Source: Actinomycetota bacterium
GTDB taxonomy: Bacteria; Actinomycetota; Acidimicrobiia; Acidimicrobiales; Iamiaceae
Assembly (NCBI GenBank): GCA_017882935.1
Contig: JADGOP010000134.1
Coordinates: forward strand, 1 to 6,688
Length of the DNA stretch: 6,688 bases
Direction: 5' to 3'
A model generated the notes under the pieces. The model had not been told where the DNA came from, did no database searches, and saw only the letters and a list, made by a program, of their open reading frames with translations. Below are positions 1 through 6,420 of the stretch, one piece after another; positions within the stretch are counted from its first letter, which is position 1; the number at the start of each line of letters is the position of its first letter. The position numbers and the translations under genes were made by a program.

Positions 1-789
1 CTCGGCGTTCGAGTAGATGGCGAACGGCTGCAGGGTGACCACGGCGAGCAGGAAGATGATGGTGAGGCCTGCCAGCAGGATGTTGAGGGCGATCTCGTTG
101 GGGGTCTTCTGCCGGGAGGCGCCCTCGACCAGGGCGATCATGCGGTCGAGGAAGGTCTCGCCGGGCTTCGACGTGATCTTCACCACGATCTGGTCGGACA
201 GCACCCGGGTGCCGCCGGTGACCGAGCTGCGGTCACCACCGGACTCGCGGATGACCGGAGCCGACTCGCCGGTGATGGCCGACTCGTCGACCGAGGCGAT
301 GCCCTCGACGATGTCGCCGTCGCCGGGGATCAGCTCACCGGCGACGACCACGCAGAGGTCGCCCACCTGGAGCTCCGGTGAGGGGGTCTCCTTCAGCGAG
401 CCGTCTGCTTGGCGGACCATGGCCACGGTGTCGGCCCGGGTCTTGCGGAGGGTTTCGGCCTGCGCCTTGCCGCGGCCCTCGGCCACGGCTTCGGCGAAGT
501 TGGCGAACAGCACCGTGAACCAGAGCCACACCGCGACGAGGGCGGCGAAGCCGTCGGTGTCGCGGATGGCCAGGAAGGTGGTGAGGACGCTGCCGAGCTC
601 CACCACGAACATGACCGGGTTGCGGGCCATGGTGCGCGGGTCGAGCTTGATGAAGGCGTCGACGACGGCCCGCTTCATGATGGCGGGGTCGAATAGCGAG
701 GCGGCGCCCCGCTTCGAGTGCATGCCGTCCTCGTGGTGCTCCTCGGCAGGGAGTGCCGGCTCGGGACTGGTGTCGGTGACGATGCTCAT
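1..789 (-). CDS. kdpB: KdpB, K+-transporting P-type ATPase subunit B (N-terminal part, cut by window edge)
   Basis: This is the catalytic ATP-hydrolysing subunit of the high-affinity KdpFABC potassium pump in the inner membrane. Only the first 263 codons are present; the frame is still open at base 1. Visible features are a variable, acidic and His-rich N-terminus (residues 1-30), two membrane segments at about 58-75 and 82-100, and the KdpB-typical EGRGKAQA stretch (104-111). The actuator-domain loop DESAITGES (168-176) holds the P-type TGES dephosphorylation motif, and a third membrane segment lies at about 236-255. The phosphorylated DKTGT motif and the nucleotide-binding domain lie outside the window. 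The ATG at 789 is 9 bases after the kdpA stop, and its ribosome-binding site AGGAG overlaps that TAG stop, so translation is probably coupled. kdpC and possibly kdpDE would be expected further left. The family assignment is secure. Confidence 0.97.
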   Translation of the reverse strand, partial: MSIVTDTSPEPALPAEEHHEDGMHSKRGAASLFDPAIMKRAVVDAFIKLDPRTMARNPVMFVVELGSVLTTFLAIRDTDGFAALVAVWLWFTVLFANFAEAVAEGRGKAQAETLRKTRADTVAMVRQADGSLKETPSPELQVGDLCVVVAGELIPGDGDIVEGIASVDESAITGESAPVIRESGGDRSSVTGGTRVLSDQIVVKITSKPGETFLDRMIALVEGASRQKTPNEIALNILLAGLTIIFLLAVVTLQPFAIYSNAE

Positions 790-795
790 CGCGGT

Positions 796-800
796 CTCCT
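796..800 (-). promoter_or_regulatory. Ribosome-binding site of kdpB overlapping the kdpA stop codon
   Basis: On the minus strand the sequence reads TAGGAGACCGCGATG. The AGGAG Shine-Dalgarno core shares bases with the TAG stop of kdpA and sits six bases before the kdpB ATG. This fixes the kdpB start and indicates termination-reinitiation coupling. Confidence 0.8.
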
Positions 801-2514
801 AGAACTTTCCGACGAGGTGCTCGACGATCGGCCCCAACGAGAGGACCGGGAAGTAGGTCAGGGCACCGACGATCAGCACGACGCCGACCAACAGCGCGGC
901 GAACAGCGGGGTGCCGGTGGGGAAGGTGCCAGCCGAGACGGGCACCCGCTGCTTGCGACCGAGCGACCCGGCGATCGCCAGCACGGGGATCATCAGGAAG
1001 AAGCGGCCCACCAGCATGCAGAGCGCCAGCGTGGTGTTGAACCAGTTGGTGTTGCCGCCCAGGGCGCCGAAGGCCGAGCCGTTGTTGTTCGACGACGAGG
1101 TGTAGGCGTAGACCATCTCGGACAGGCCGTGTGGGCCCGAGTTCCCGAGGCGGCCGACGGCGCTGGGCAGCACCACCGCCACGCTCGTGAAGGCCAGGAT
1201 GACCAGGGGCACGGCCAGGATGTAGAGCACCACGAGCTTCATCTCGTTGGCCTGGATCTTCTTGCCGAGGTACTCCGGTGTCCGTCCGACCATGAGGCCG
1301 GCGATGAAGACGCTCAGCAGGGCGATGATCAACATGCCGTACATGCCCGACCCGGTTCCGCCGGGGCTGACCTCGCCGAACATCATGTTGGTCAGCGGCA
1401 CCGCCCCGGCCAGGGGGAGGAGGCTGTCGTGGGCACAGTTGACCGCACCAGTGGACGTGTGGGTGGTGGCCGAGGCGAACAGGCCGCACTCGATCGGGCC
1501 GAACCGGGTGTCCTTGCCCTCGCCGTTGCCACCGGCCTGGTTGGCCGTGACCGTCTGGGTGACGCCGACGGCCGTGAGCTTCGGGCTGCCCCGGGCCTCG
1601 ATCGGCATGATGATCAAGGTGGTGAGCAGGAAGAGGGCCATCATGGCCGCGAAGACCACCCAGCCCTGCTTCTTGTCGCCGGCGAGCTTGCCAAAGGTGT
1701 AGGTGAAGGCGAACGGGATCGCCAGGAGGCCCCAGATCTCGATGATGTTGGTGATGCCGTTGGGGTTCTCGAAGGGGTGGATCGAGTTGGCGTTGTAGGG
1801 CCCACCGCCGTTCTCGCCGACCTCCTTGATGGCCTCCTGGGAGGCGATCGGGCCGCCAGTGATGGTCTGCTGCTGTCCCGTGACGGTGGTGACCGTCTTG
1901 TTGGCGTGGAAGTTCTGGATGGCGCCCTGGCTGATGAGGATCAGCGTCACGAGGAACGCGAAGGGCAGCAGCACCCGCAGGCAGGTGCGCACCAGGTCGA
2001 CCCAGAAGTTGCCGATGGTGGTGGAGCGGCGCCGGACGAGGCCCCGGATGAGGGCGATGGCCACCGCCGCGCCGGCAGCAGCCGACACGAAGTTGTGGAA
2101 GGCCAGGCCGCCCATCTGCGTGAGCATCGACATGGTGCTCTCGCCCGAGTAGTTCTGCCAGTTGGTGTTGGTGAGGAAGCTGACGGCGGTGTTGAACGAC
2201 AGCGCCGCCGGCACGCCCGTGAACTTGTTGGGGTTGCCCGGCAGGTGACCCTGCAGCCGCATCTGCGCGTAGAGGATCAGCAGCGAGGCCAGGCTGAAGC
2301 CGAGCAGCGAGAGTGCGTAGCTCGTCCAGCGCTGCTCCCGGTCGGGGTTGACGCCCGAGAGCTTGTAGATGACCCGCTCGATGGGGTTGAAGAACTTGTC
2401 GCCGGGGGCCTTGCCGCCGCCGTAGACCTTGGCCATGTACGCGCCGATGAGCGGGGTGGACACCGCGAGGAGCGCCAGGAGGAAGAGGAGCTGGAGCCAG
2501 CCCTGGGTGGTCAT
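799..2514 (-). CDS. kdpA: KdpA, potassium-binding and translocating subunit of the Kdp ATPase
   Basis: KdpA is the membrane channel-like subunit that selects and binds K+ in KdpFABC. The protein has 571 residues, close to the family's usual 550-600. All four pore-loop filter regions are intact: TNTNWQNYSGE (115-125), NGGGPYNANSIHPFENP (235-251), SATTHTSTGAVN (348-359) and SSSNNNGSAFGALGG (473-487). About ten hydrophobic helices are spread along the chain, beginning with residues 6-26. A hydrophilic insert at about 203-233 and another at 306-340 precede the second and third filters. The start ATG overlaps the kdpF stop by one base (TGATG) and has a GGAG eight bases upstream. Nothing is broken or unusual, and the subunit should be functional if KdpB and KdpC are complete. 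Confidence 0.98.
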   Translation of the reverse strand: MTTQGWLQLLFLLALLAVSTPLIGAYMAKVYGGGKAPGDKFFNPIERVIYKLSGVNPDREQRWTSYALSLLGFSLASLLILYAQMRLQGHLPGNPNKFTGVPAALSFNTAVSFLTNTNWQNYSGESTMSMLTQMGGLAFHNFVSAAAGAAVAIALIRGLVRRRSTTIGNFWVDLVRTCLRVLLPFAFLVTLILISQGAIQNFHANKTVTTVTGQQQTITGGPIASQEAIKEVGENGGGPYNANSIHPFENPNGITNIIEIWGLLAIPFAFTYTFGKLAGDKKQGWVVFAAMMALFLLTTLIIMPIEARGSPKLTAVGVTQTVTANQAGGNGEGKDTRFGPIECGLFASATTHTSTGAVNCAHDSLLPLAGAVPLTNMMFGEVSPGGTGSGMYGMLIIALLSVFIAGLMVGRTPEYLGKKIQANEMKLVVLYILAVPLVILAFTSVAVVLPSAVGRLGNSGPHGLSEMVYAYTSSSNNNGSAFGALGGNTNWFNTTLALCMLVGRFFLMIPVLAIAGSLGRKQRVPVSAGTFPTGTPLFAALLVGVVLIVGALTYFPVLSLGPIVEHLVGKF

Positions 2515-2603
2515 CAGAGCTTCTCCGGGAAGATCAGCGCGTACACCAGGTACGCGGTGACGAGGACGGCCAGCACGAGACCGACGGCGTTGTCGTAGCT
2601 CAT
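2514..2603 (-). CDS. kdpF: KdpF, small membrane subunit of the Kdp ATPase
   Basis: This 29-residue single-helix peptide stabilises the KdpABC complex in the membrane. The sequence MSYDNAVGLVL then AVLVTAYLVYALIFPEKL is almost one continuous transmembrane helix. It has the YLVYALI core and a charged end (PEKL), as in E. coli KdpF, which is also 29 residues. Its ATG overlaps the upstream gene's stop as ATGA, and its TGA overlaps the kdpA start by one base. No separate strong Shine-Dalgarno is present. The purine-rich acidic codons at the end of the upstream gene lie nearby and may serve, or translation may depend on coupling. It was called from homology, position and length, since it is shorter than most gene-finder cut-offs. 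Confidence 0.93.
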   Translation of the reverse strand: MSYDNAVGLVLAVLVTAYLVYALIFPEKL

Positions 2604-2779
2604 GCGGCCACCGCCTCTTCCTCGTCCTCGGGCTCGTCGGAGGCGTCGGGCGACGTCCCCCCGCCGGAGCCGGCCATGGCCTGCTCGTCGGAACCGATGA
2701 TCCAGTCGCAGGCCCGCACCAACAGCACGCACAGGCCGAAGAAGGCGATCATCACGGCTACGAAGATCACGTCTTGCAT
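2600..2779 (-). CDS. Small single-pass membrane protein at the head of the kdp operon (function unknown)
   Basis: This 59-residue protein has one clear hydrophobic helix at about residues 4-22 (VIFVAVMIAFFGLCVLLV), then a basic/polar turn (RACDWIIGSDEQ). A Gly/Ser-rich linker (37-43) follows, then a strongly acidic tail (DASDEPEDEEE, 45-55). The ATG at 2779 was chosen because a perfect AGGAGG (2785-2790) lies five bases upstream; the frame extends farther upstream but through the leader hairpin. Its stop overlaps the kdpF start (ATGA), which marks it as the first cistron of the operon. From memory, similar short membrane proteins occur ahead of kdpF in other actinobacterial kdp operons, but I know of no assigned function. 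A role as an accessory or regulatory peptide of the Kdp complex is an inference from position and topology only. Confidence 0.85.
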   Translation of the reverse strand: MQDVIFVAVMIAFFGLCVLLVRACDWIIGSDEQAMAGSGGGTSPDASDEPEDEEEAVAA

Positions 2780-2784
2780 CAGAT

Positions 2785-2790
2785 CCTCCT
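2785..2790 (-). promoter_or_regulatory. Strong Shine-Dalgarno AGGAGG for the first kdp cistron
   Basis: The minus strand reads AGGAGGATCTGATG: a full consensus AGGAGG with five bases of spacing. This settles the start of the 59-residue protein at 2779 over longer in-frame extensions. It is the best ribosome-binding site in the operon, consistent with the downstream genes depending on coupling. Confidence 0.85.
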
Positions 2791-2807
2791 CAGGGAACCG
2801 CTCGACT

Positions 2808-2833
2808 CGTCCCACCGGCGGTCCGGCGGGACG
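2808..2833 (-). promoter_or_regulatory. Stem-loop in the presumed kdp 5' leader
   Basis: There is an 11-bp inverted repeat (arms 2808-2818 and 2823-2833) with a 4-base loop. In the minus-strand RNA, the arms CGUCCCGCCGG and CCGGUGGGACG pair completely with one G-U wobble, around loop ACCG. It lies about 18 bases upstream of the AGGAGG site. There is no U-tract, so it is not a classical terminator. It may affect leader stability or ribosome access. In GC-rich DNA some hairpins arise by chance, which limits confidence. Confidence 0.4.
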
Positions 2834-2901
2834 TTTCTGGCGCAGCCGAAGCAAGGTCGATCCTGAACGGCGTCATCGAGCTCGGATAGGGCCATGTGGC
2901 C

Positions 2902-2930
2902 GTTGTACGGGCTGCTGCTTCCGGTGGGAA
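2902..2930 (-). promoter_or_regulatory. Weak candidate kdp promoter
   Basis: On the minus strand, TTCCCA (2925-2930) and TACAAC (2902-2907) are separated by 17 bases. Both match sigma-70-type boxes only partly. The main support is geometric: the 11-bp tandem repeat at 2933-2954 would then sit directly upstream of the -35 box, where OmpR-type activators usually bind. The start point would be near 2895, giving a leader of roughly 115 bases. Confidence 0.25.
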
Positions 2931-2932
2931 TG

Positions 2933-2954
2933 GGGCTTGACGCGGGCTTGACGC
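2933..2954. repeat. Perfect 11-bp tandem direct repeat in the kdp/murI divergent region
   Basis: GGGCTTGACGC occurs twice in direct succession (2933-2943 and 2944-2954). The core CTTGACG occurs a third time at 2979-2985. The 11-bp period is about one helical turn, the arrangement bound by dimers of OmpR/PhoB-family response regulators, to which KdpE belongs. It could be a KdpE operator or a site for another regulator of either divergent gene. The binding protein is not identified by the sequence. Confidence 0.5.
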
Positions 2955-3016
2955 TGACGAGTTCCTTTCTCACGCGTCCTTGACGGGCGGTCCGGGGGGT
3001 GGCTGTGGGTGACAGG

Positions 3017-3022
3017 TAGGGT
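3017..3022 (+). promoter_or_regulatory. Candidate -10 box of murI (leaderless-type spacing)
   Basis: TAGGGT fits the actinobacterial TANNNT -10 pattern and ends six bases before the murI GTG. Transcription would then begin at or next to the start codon. No strong Shine-Dalgarno lies in front of murI, which fits a leaderless or near-leaderless mRNA. No convincing -35 box is visible. Confidence 0.45.
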
Positions 3023-3028
3023 CGGCCG

Positions 3029-3886
3029 GTGTCCGACGACCGGCCGATCGGCATGTTCGACAGTGGCTTCGGCGGCCTCACCGTGGCCCGGGCCGTCATC
3101 GACCTGCTGCCCGACGAGGACCTGGTGTACGTCGGCGACAGCGGCCGCTACCCGTACGGGCCCCGGCCCCGCGCCGAGGTCCGCGGCTTCGCCCACCAGA
3201 TCACCCGCTTCCTGGTGGACGAGCACGACGTTAAGATGGTGATCGTGGCCTGCAACACGGCCGAGGCAGCGGCCTTCCACGAGCTGCGCGCCGCCACCGA
3301 CGTTCCTGTGCTGGGCGTCATCGACCCCGGCGTGCGGGCCCTCGTGTCGGCCACCACGTCCGGTCGGGTCGGGGTCATCGGGACCGTGGGCACCATCTCG
3401 TCGGGTGCCTACCAGCGGGCGGTCGAGGCCACGGGCGCGGCGGTGAAGCTCACGTGCGCGGCCTGCCCCGGGTTCGTGGAGTTCGTCGAGCGCGGCGAGA
3501 CCGACACCGACCAGGTACACGTGCTCGCCGAGCGGCTGCTGGCCCCGGTCATCGACGCGGGCGTCGACACCCTCCTGCTCGGGTGCACGCACTACCCCTA
3601 CCTGGCCCGCACGTTGGCCGACGTGCTCGGTCGCGAGGTGGTGCTGGTGTCGTCGGCCGACGAGACCGCGTTCGCGGTGCGCGCGGTGTTCGACGGCCAT
3701 CCCTCGGCCGCGGAGCTCCCTGCGGTGGCCAGGCGGGGCGCGGGTCGCCCGGCGAGGCACCGCTTCCTGTCCTCGGGCGACGTGGCGTGGTTCCGGGAGC
3801 TTGGCGGGCGCCTGTTCGGGCCCGAGCTGGCCGACGCCGAAGGCGTGACGTGGGCCCCGTCCCCGTCGGGTTCCCCCGCGGCCTGA
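3029..3886 (+). CDS. murI: Glutamate racemase
   Basis: MurI interconverts L- and D-glutamate in the cytoplasm without cofactor, supplying D-Glu for peptidoglycan stem peptides. The protein has 285 residues, normal for the family. The N-terminal IGMFDSGFGGLTV (7-19) carries the DSG substrate-binding motif, followed by YVGDSGRYPYG (34-44). The two catalytic cysteines are present: Cys75 in VACNTA and Cys186 in LLGCTHYP. Between them lies CPGFVEFVERG (146-156), also family-typical. The start is GTG at 3029, because the conserved IGMFDSG follows at once and a GTG at 3009 is in another frame. It is the first gene of a murI-rph-rdgB group and diverges from the kdp operon. The C-terminal tail after about residue 270 is low-complexity and not conserved. 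Confidence 0.97.
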   Translation: MSDDRPIGMFDSGFGGLTVARAVIDLLPDEDLVYVGDSGRYPYGPRPRAEVRGFAHQITRFLVDEHDVKMVIVACNTAEAAAFHELRAATDVPVLGVIDPGVRALVSATTSGRVGVIGTVGTISSGAYQRAVEATGAAVKLTCAACPGFVEFVERGETDTDQVHVLAERLLAPVIDAGVDTLLLGCTHYPYLARTLADVLGREVVLVSSADETAFAVRAVFDGHPSAAELPAVARRGAGRPARHRFLSSGDVAWFRELGGRLFGPELADAEGVTWAPSPSGSPAA

Positions 3887-3924
3887 CGGCCGTGTGAGAC
3901 TCCGGGTCGCCCCCTACCCGCACC

Positions 3925-3929
3925 AGGAG
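3925..3929 (+). promoter_or_regulatory. Ribosome-binding site of rph
   Basis: AGGAG is followed by seven bases and then the ATG at 3937, which fixes the rph start. The 50-base gap between murI and rph shows no convincing terminator or promoter, so co-transcription is likely. Confidence 0.8.
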
Positions 3930-3936
3930 CCCCGCC

Positions 3937-4674
3937 ATGCGCCACGACGGCCGCCAGCCCGACGACCTCCGCCCCATCACGTTCGAGCGCGACTACACCG
4001 ACGCCCCGGCGGGGTCGGTGCTGGTGAGCTTCGGGGGCACCCGGGTGCTGTGCACGGCCTCCATCGACGAGGACGTGCCCCGCTGGATGCGTGGCAAGGG
4101 CAAGGGCTGGGTCACCGCCGAGTACTCGATGCTGCCCGGCGCGTCCCCCGAGCGCATCCGGCGCGAGGTGAAGGACGGCAAGCCGTCGGGCCGCACCCAG
4201 GAGATCCAGCGGCTCATCGGCCGGTCGCTGCGCTCGGTCTGCGACATGGGGCTGCTCGGTGAGCGTCAGGTCATCGTCGACTGCGACGTGCTGCAGGCCG
4301 ACGGCGGCACGCGCACGGCGTCGATCTGCGGTGGCTACCTGGCGCTGCACGACGCGCTCAGCCGCCTGGTGCAGGCCAAGCGCATCGCCAGCCACCCCCT
4401 CACCGACTTCTGCGGCGCCATCTCCGTGGGCATCATCGACGGTGTCCCGCTCCTCGACCTGCCCTACGTCGAGGACTCGCGTGCCGAGGTCGACATGAAC
4501 GTGGTCATGACCGGGGCGGGCCGCTTCGTCGAGGTGCAGGGCACGGCCGAGGGCCTGCCCTTCAGCCGCTCCGAGCTCGACGACCTGTTGGGCCTCGCCC
4601 AGTCGGGCATCGGCCGAATCATCGACCTGCAGCGCACGGTCGTCGCGGTCCCGCCGGAGCCGCGCCCGTCGTGA
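3937..4674 (+). CDS. rph: Ribonuclease PH (tRNA 3'-end phosphorolytic exonuclease)
   Basis: RNase PH trims the 3' ends of tRNA precursors by phosphate-dependent removal of nucleotides and forms a hexameric ring. The 245-residue protein has the usual length and all main motifs. The N-terminal [12 protein letters not shown] lies at 2-13, and the RNA-contacting [15 protein letters not shown] at 85-99 includes Arg86. [19 protein letters not shown] (115-133) contains the phosphate-binding Arg126, at the same number as in E. coli. Acidic active-site residues Asp180 and Asp186 lie in [15 protein letters not shown]. Unlike the defective rph of E. coli K-12, the C-terminus is intact. It follows murI and overlaps rdgB (GTGA), an arrangement common in actinobacteria. 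A tRNA gene without a full encoded CCA lies nearby, but no link is implied. Confidence 0.98.
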   Translation: MRHDGRQPDDLRPITFERDYTDAPAGSVLVSFGGTRVLCTASIDEDVPRWMRGKGKGWVTAEYSMLPGASPERIRREVKDGKPSGRTQEIQRLIGRSLRSVCDMGLLGERQVIVDCDVLQADGGTRTASICGGYLALHDALSRLVQAKRIASHPLTDFCGAISVGIIDGVPLLDLPYVEDSRAEVDMNVVMTGAGRFVEVQGTAEGLPFSRSELDDLLGLAQSGIGRIIDLQRTVVAVPPEPRPS

Positions 4675-5282
4675 GCGCGGCGGCGGACGACTCGCAGCCG
4701 CGCCTCCGGCTGGTGCTGGCCACGGCCAACCCCGGCAAGGTGGTCGAGATCGAGGGCCTGCTCGGCGAGCGGGTCGAGCTGGTGCCGCGCCCGGCCGACG
4801 TGCCCGACGTGGTCGAGGACGCCCCCACGCTCGTGGGCAACGCCCGGCTGAAGGCCGTCTCGCTGACCACGGCCACGGGCCTGCCGGCGGTGGCCGACGA
4901 CACCGGGCTCGAGGTCGAGGCGCTCGGTGGCGCACCGGGCGTGCGCTCGGCGCGCTACGCGGGCGACGACGGCGACGCGGTGCGCAACGTGGCCAAGCTG
5001 CTCGCCGAGCTGGCGGGTCGACCCGATCCCGCCGACCGCCGGGCACGGTTCCGCACCGTCGCGCTGCTGCGCTGGCCCGACGGTCGTGAGCTGGTTGCCG
5101 AAGGCACGGTCGACGGCACCATCGCGCCGGCTCGGTCGGGCGACGGTGGCTTCGGCTACGACCCGGTGTTCGTGCCCGACGGCGCCGGCGGCCGCACCTT
5201 CGCCGAGCTGACCCTGCCCGAGAAGCAGGCCATCAGCCACCGCGGCCGCGCCTTCCGCGCCCTCGCAGCGCAGCTCCCCTGA
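4671..5282 (+). CDS. rdgB: dITP/XTP pyrophosphatase (Ham1/RdgB family)
   Basis: This house-cleaning enzyme hydrolyses non-canonical purine triphosphates (dITP, ITP, XTP) to monophosphate and pyrophosphate, keeping them out of DNA and RNA. The 203 residues match the family length. Motifs in order are [11 protein letters not shown] (17-27, with the substrate-binding T-x-N-x-x-K signature and Lys23), [20 protein letters not shown] (75-94, with metal/catalytic Asp76 and Asp77), GFGYDPVF (160-167) and the purine-reading SHRGRAF (189-195). The GTG start overlaps the rph stop as GTGA, giving direct translational coupling. It is the last gene of the murI-rph-rdgB group, and the next gene is convergent. 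Confidence 0.97.
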   Translation: MSAAADDSQPRLRLVLATANPGKVVEIEGLLGERVELVPRPADVPDVVEDAPTLVGNARLKAVSLTTATGLPAVADDTGLEVEALGGAPGVRSARYAGDDGDAVRNVAKLLAELAGRPDPADRRARFRTVALLRWPDGRELVAEGTVDGTIAPARSGDGGFGYDPVFVPDGAGGRTFAELTLPEKQAISHRGRAFRALAAQLP

Positions 5283-5299
5283 CCCTCCAACCGCAAATG

Positions 5300-5340
5300 T
5301 TCTGTGGGAAGCCCCGGAAAACGGGCACTTCTGGGGGGAA
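5300..5340. repeat. Imperfect direct repeat with small stem in the rdgB downstream region
   Basis: TTCTGTGGGAA (5300-5310) and TTCTGGGGGGAA (5329-5340) flank a short stem with arms CCCG (5313-5316) and CGGG (5322-5325) around loop GAAAA. TTCTGGGG also begins the palindrome at 6421. This could be a decayed copy of a small dispersed repeat or a weak terminator after rdgB. The similarity is short and could be chance. Confidence 0.25.
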
Positions 5341-5352
5341 CTACGGCAAACA

Positions 5353-5367
5353 CGGGCGCGTGGCCCG
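5353..5367. terminator. Weak candidate bidirectional terminator hairpin
   Basis: CGGGC and GCCCG form a 5-bp stem around loop GCGTG, two bases beyond the stop codon of the minus-strand enzyme gene and in the convergent gap after rdgB. There is no U-tract on either strand, so only position supports a terminator role. Confidence 0.25.
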
Positions 5368-5369
5368 GG

Positions 5370-6380
5370 TCACCATCCCCGCAGGTCGACCGGCCAGCGC
5401 TCGATGACCTCGTCGCCGCGGACCACGTGGAGGACGGGGTGGAGCGCCACCGTCGGGTCGACGTGCGAGGGGTGGATGCGGACGCGGTCGCCGATCCGGG
5501 GTGCGGGGGTGCCCGCGCTCGGGGCGAACGTGGTGTGCTCGTCGGAGCAGAACCAGACGTCGCCGCCCACCACCGTCGGATCGCCGTGGTCGAGCGACAT
5601 GGCCTTCAGCCCCGCGTCGGCCACGAGCCACCCCTTGGGGCTGGCCGTCAGCACCGTGGCCAGCACCGACAGCGCCTGTCGGAACGGCGTGTCGAGCAGC
5701 CCGTACTGCGTGTCCATCAGGGTGTACGAGCCGGCCTGCAGCTCGGTGACCCAGGTGTTCACGGCGTAGGTGCCCGTGCCGCCTCCGGAGATGACGTCGC
5801 CGCCGACCTCGGCGTGGGCCTCGGTGAGCAGCCGCATCGAGGCGGCGACCTTCTCCGCCTTGGTCTCGTCGGGCTCCATCATGAGGTGACCCTCGTAGCC
5901 CATGACACCCCGCACCGCGAGGCCGGCCCGGCGGGCCTGCTCGGCGAGGCGGGCCGCGTCGGCCGGTGGGCAGCCACCGCGGGGGAGGCCGACCTCGACG
6001 TCGATGAGCACCTCGCCGATGCCGGCCTGCGCGGCCGCTGCGACGGTCTCGTCGGAGTCGACGGCCACCGTGACCCGCGCCCCCAGCGTGGCGAGCTCGG
6101 CGAGGGCCGCGAGGCGGTTCAGGTCGAGCAGCTCGTTGGCGAGCAGCAGGTCGGCGCCGAGCCCGGCCCGGGCCATGCCGACCAGCTCGCGTGCCGTCGC
6201 CCCGCAGAACGACGGGTGCCCGGCAGCGGCGAGCTCCCCGGCCAGCGCGGTGGACTTGAAGGCCTTCACGTGCGGACGGAGCGCAGTGCCGGGTCGCACG
6301 GCTGCCATGGCCGCCAGGTTGTGCTCGAACGCCTCGGCGTCGACCACCAGCGCGGGCGTGGGCAGGTCGTGGACGTTCAC
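5370..6380 (-). CDS. PLP-dependent D-threonine aldolase/D-serine dehydratase-like protein (fold type III)
   Basis: This is a predicted cytosolic PLP enzyme of the alanine-racemase-fold family that acts on D-3-hydroxy-amino acids. The protein is 336 residues from GTG 6380. The N-terminal LPTPALVVD (6-14) and RPHVKAFKS (35-43) match the family; Lys39 is the expected Schiff-base lysine. SGGGTGTY (198-205) is the phosphate-binding Gly loop. The C-terminal domain has SDEHTTF (279-285) and HPSHVDPTVALH (303-314), with His306-x-Asp308 as a probable metal site. His-x-Asp resembles D-threonine aldolase, whereas D-serine dehydratases commonly have His-x-Cys. The frame opens farther upstream to an ATG at 6452, but that adds a palindrome-encoded, non-conserved N-terminus. 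TAGCGT eight bases before the GTG supports the shorter start. The substrate is unproven; such proteins are often labelled alanine racemase. Confidence 0.88.
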   Translation of the reverse strand: MNVHDLPTPALVVDAEAFEHNLAAMAAVRPGTALRPHVKAFKSTALAGELAAAGHPSFCGATARELVGMARAGLGADLLLANELLDLNRLAALAELATLGARVTVAVDSDETVAAAAQAGIGEVLIDVEVGLPRGGCPPADAARLAEQARRAGLAVRGVMGYEGHLMMEPDETKAEKVAASMRLLTEAHAEVGGDVISGGGTGTYAVNTWVTELQAGSYTLMDTQYGLLDTPFRQALSVLATVLTASPKGWLVADAGLKAMSLDHGDPTVVGGDVWFCSDEHTTFAPSAGTPAPRIGDRVRIHPSHVDPTVALHPVLHVVRGDEVIERWPVDLRGW

Positions 6381-6388
6381 GACCGCGC

Positions 6389-6394
6389 ACGCTA
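6389..6394 (-). promoter_or_regulatory. Candidate -10 box of the PLP enzyme gene (leaderless-type spacing)
   Basis: On the minus strand, TAGCGT (TANNNT pattern) ends eight bases before GTG 6380, the spacing expected of a leaderless transcript. There is no Shine-Dalgarno at a useful distance from this GTG. A GGAGG at about 6410-6415 is too far away. Confidence 0.4.
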
Positions 6395-6420
6395 CGTCCG
6401 GAACCGGCGTTCCTCCGCGT

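Noticed and set aside
335..1489. A 384-codon minus-strand frame overlapping kdpB and kdpA in another frame
   Set aside because: It spans the kdpA/kdpB junction and has Arg/Pro/Gly-rich low-complexity translation. Both real genes are motif-complete in their own frame.
718..2598. A 626-codon open frame on the plus strand across kdpA
   Set aside because: It is antisense to an intact, fully conserved kdpA. Its translation is rich in Gly, Asp, Glu, Arg and His with no recognisable domain, as expected for the opposite strand of a GC-rich gene.
2980..3008. TTGACG (2980-2985) as the -35 box of murI
   Set aside because: The only good -10 candidate (3017) is about 31 bases away, too far. The 17-base position holds CTGTGG, which is not a -10 box.
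2780..3028. c-di-AMP (ydaO/yuaA) or other known riboswitch in the kdp leader
   Set aside because: I could not see the conserved riboswitch core sequences, only one simple hairpin and the tandem repeat.
3598..5046. A 482-codon minus-strand frame across murI, rph and rdgB
   Set aside because: It is antisense to three well-supported enzymes. The composition is Arg/Pro/Ala-rich with no family resemblance.
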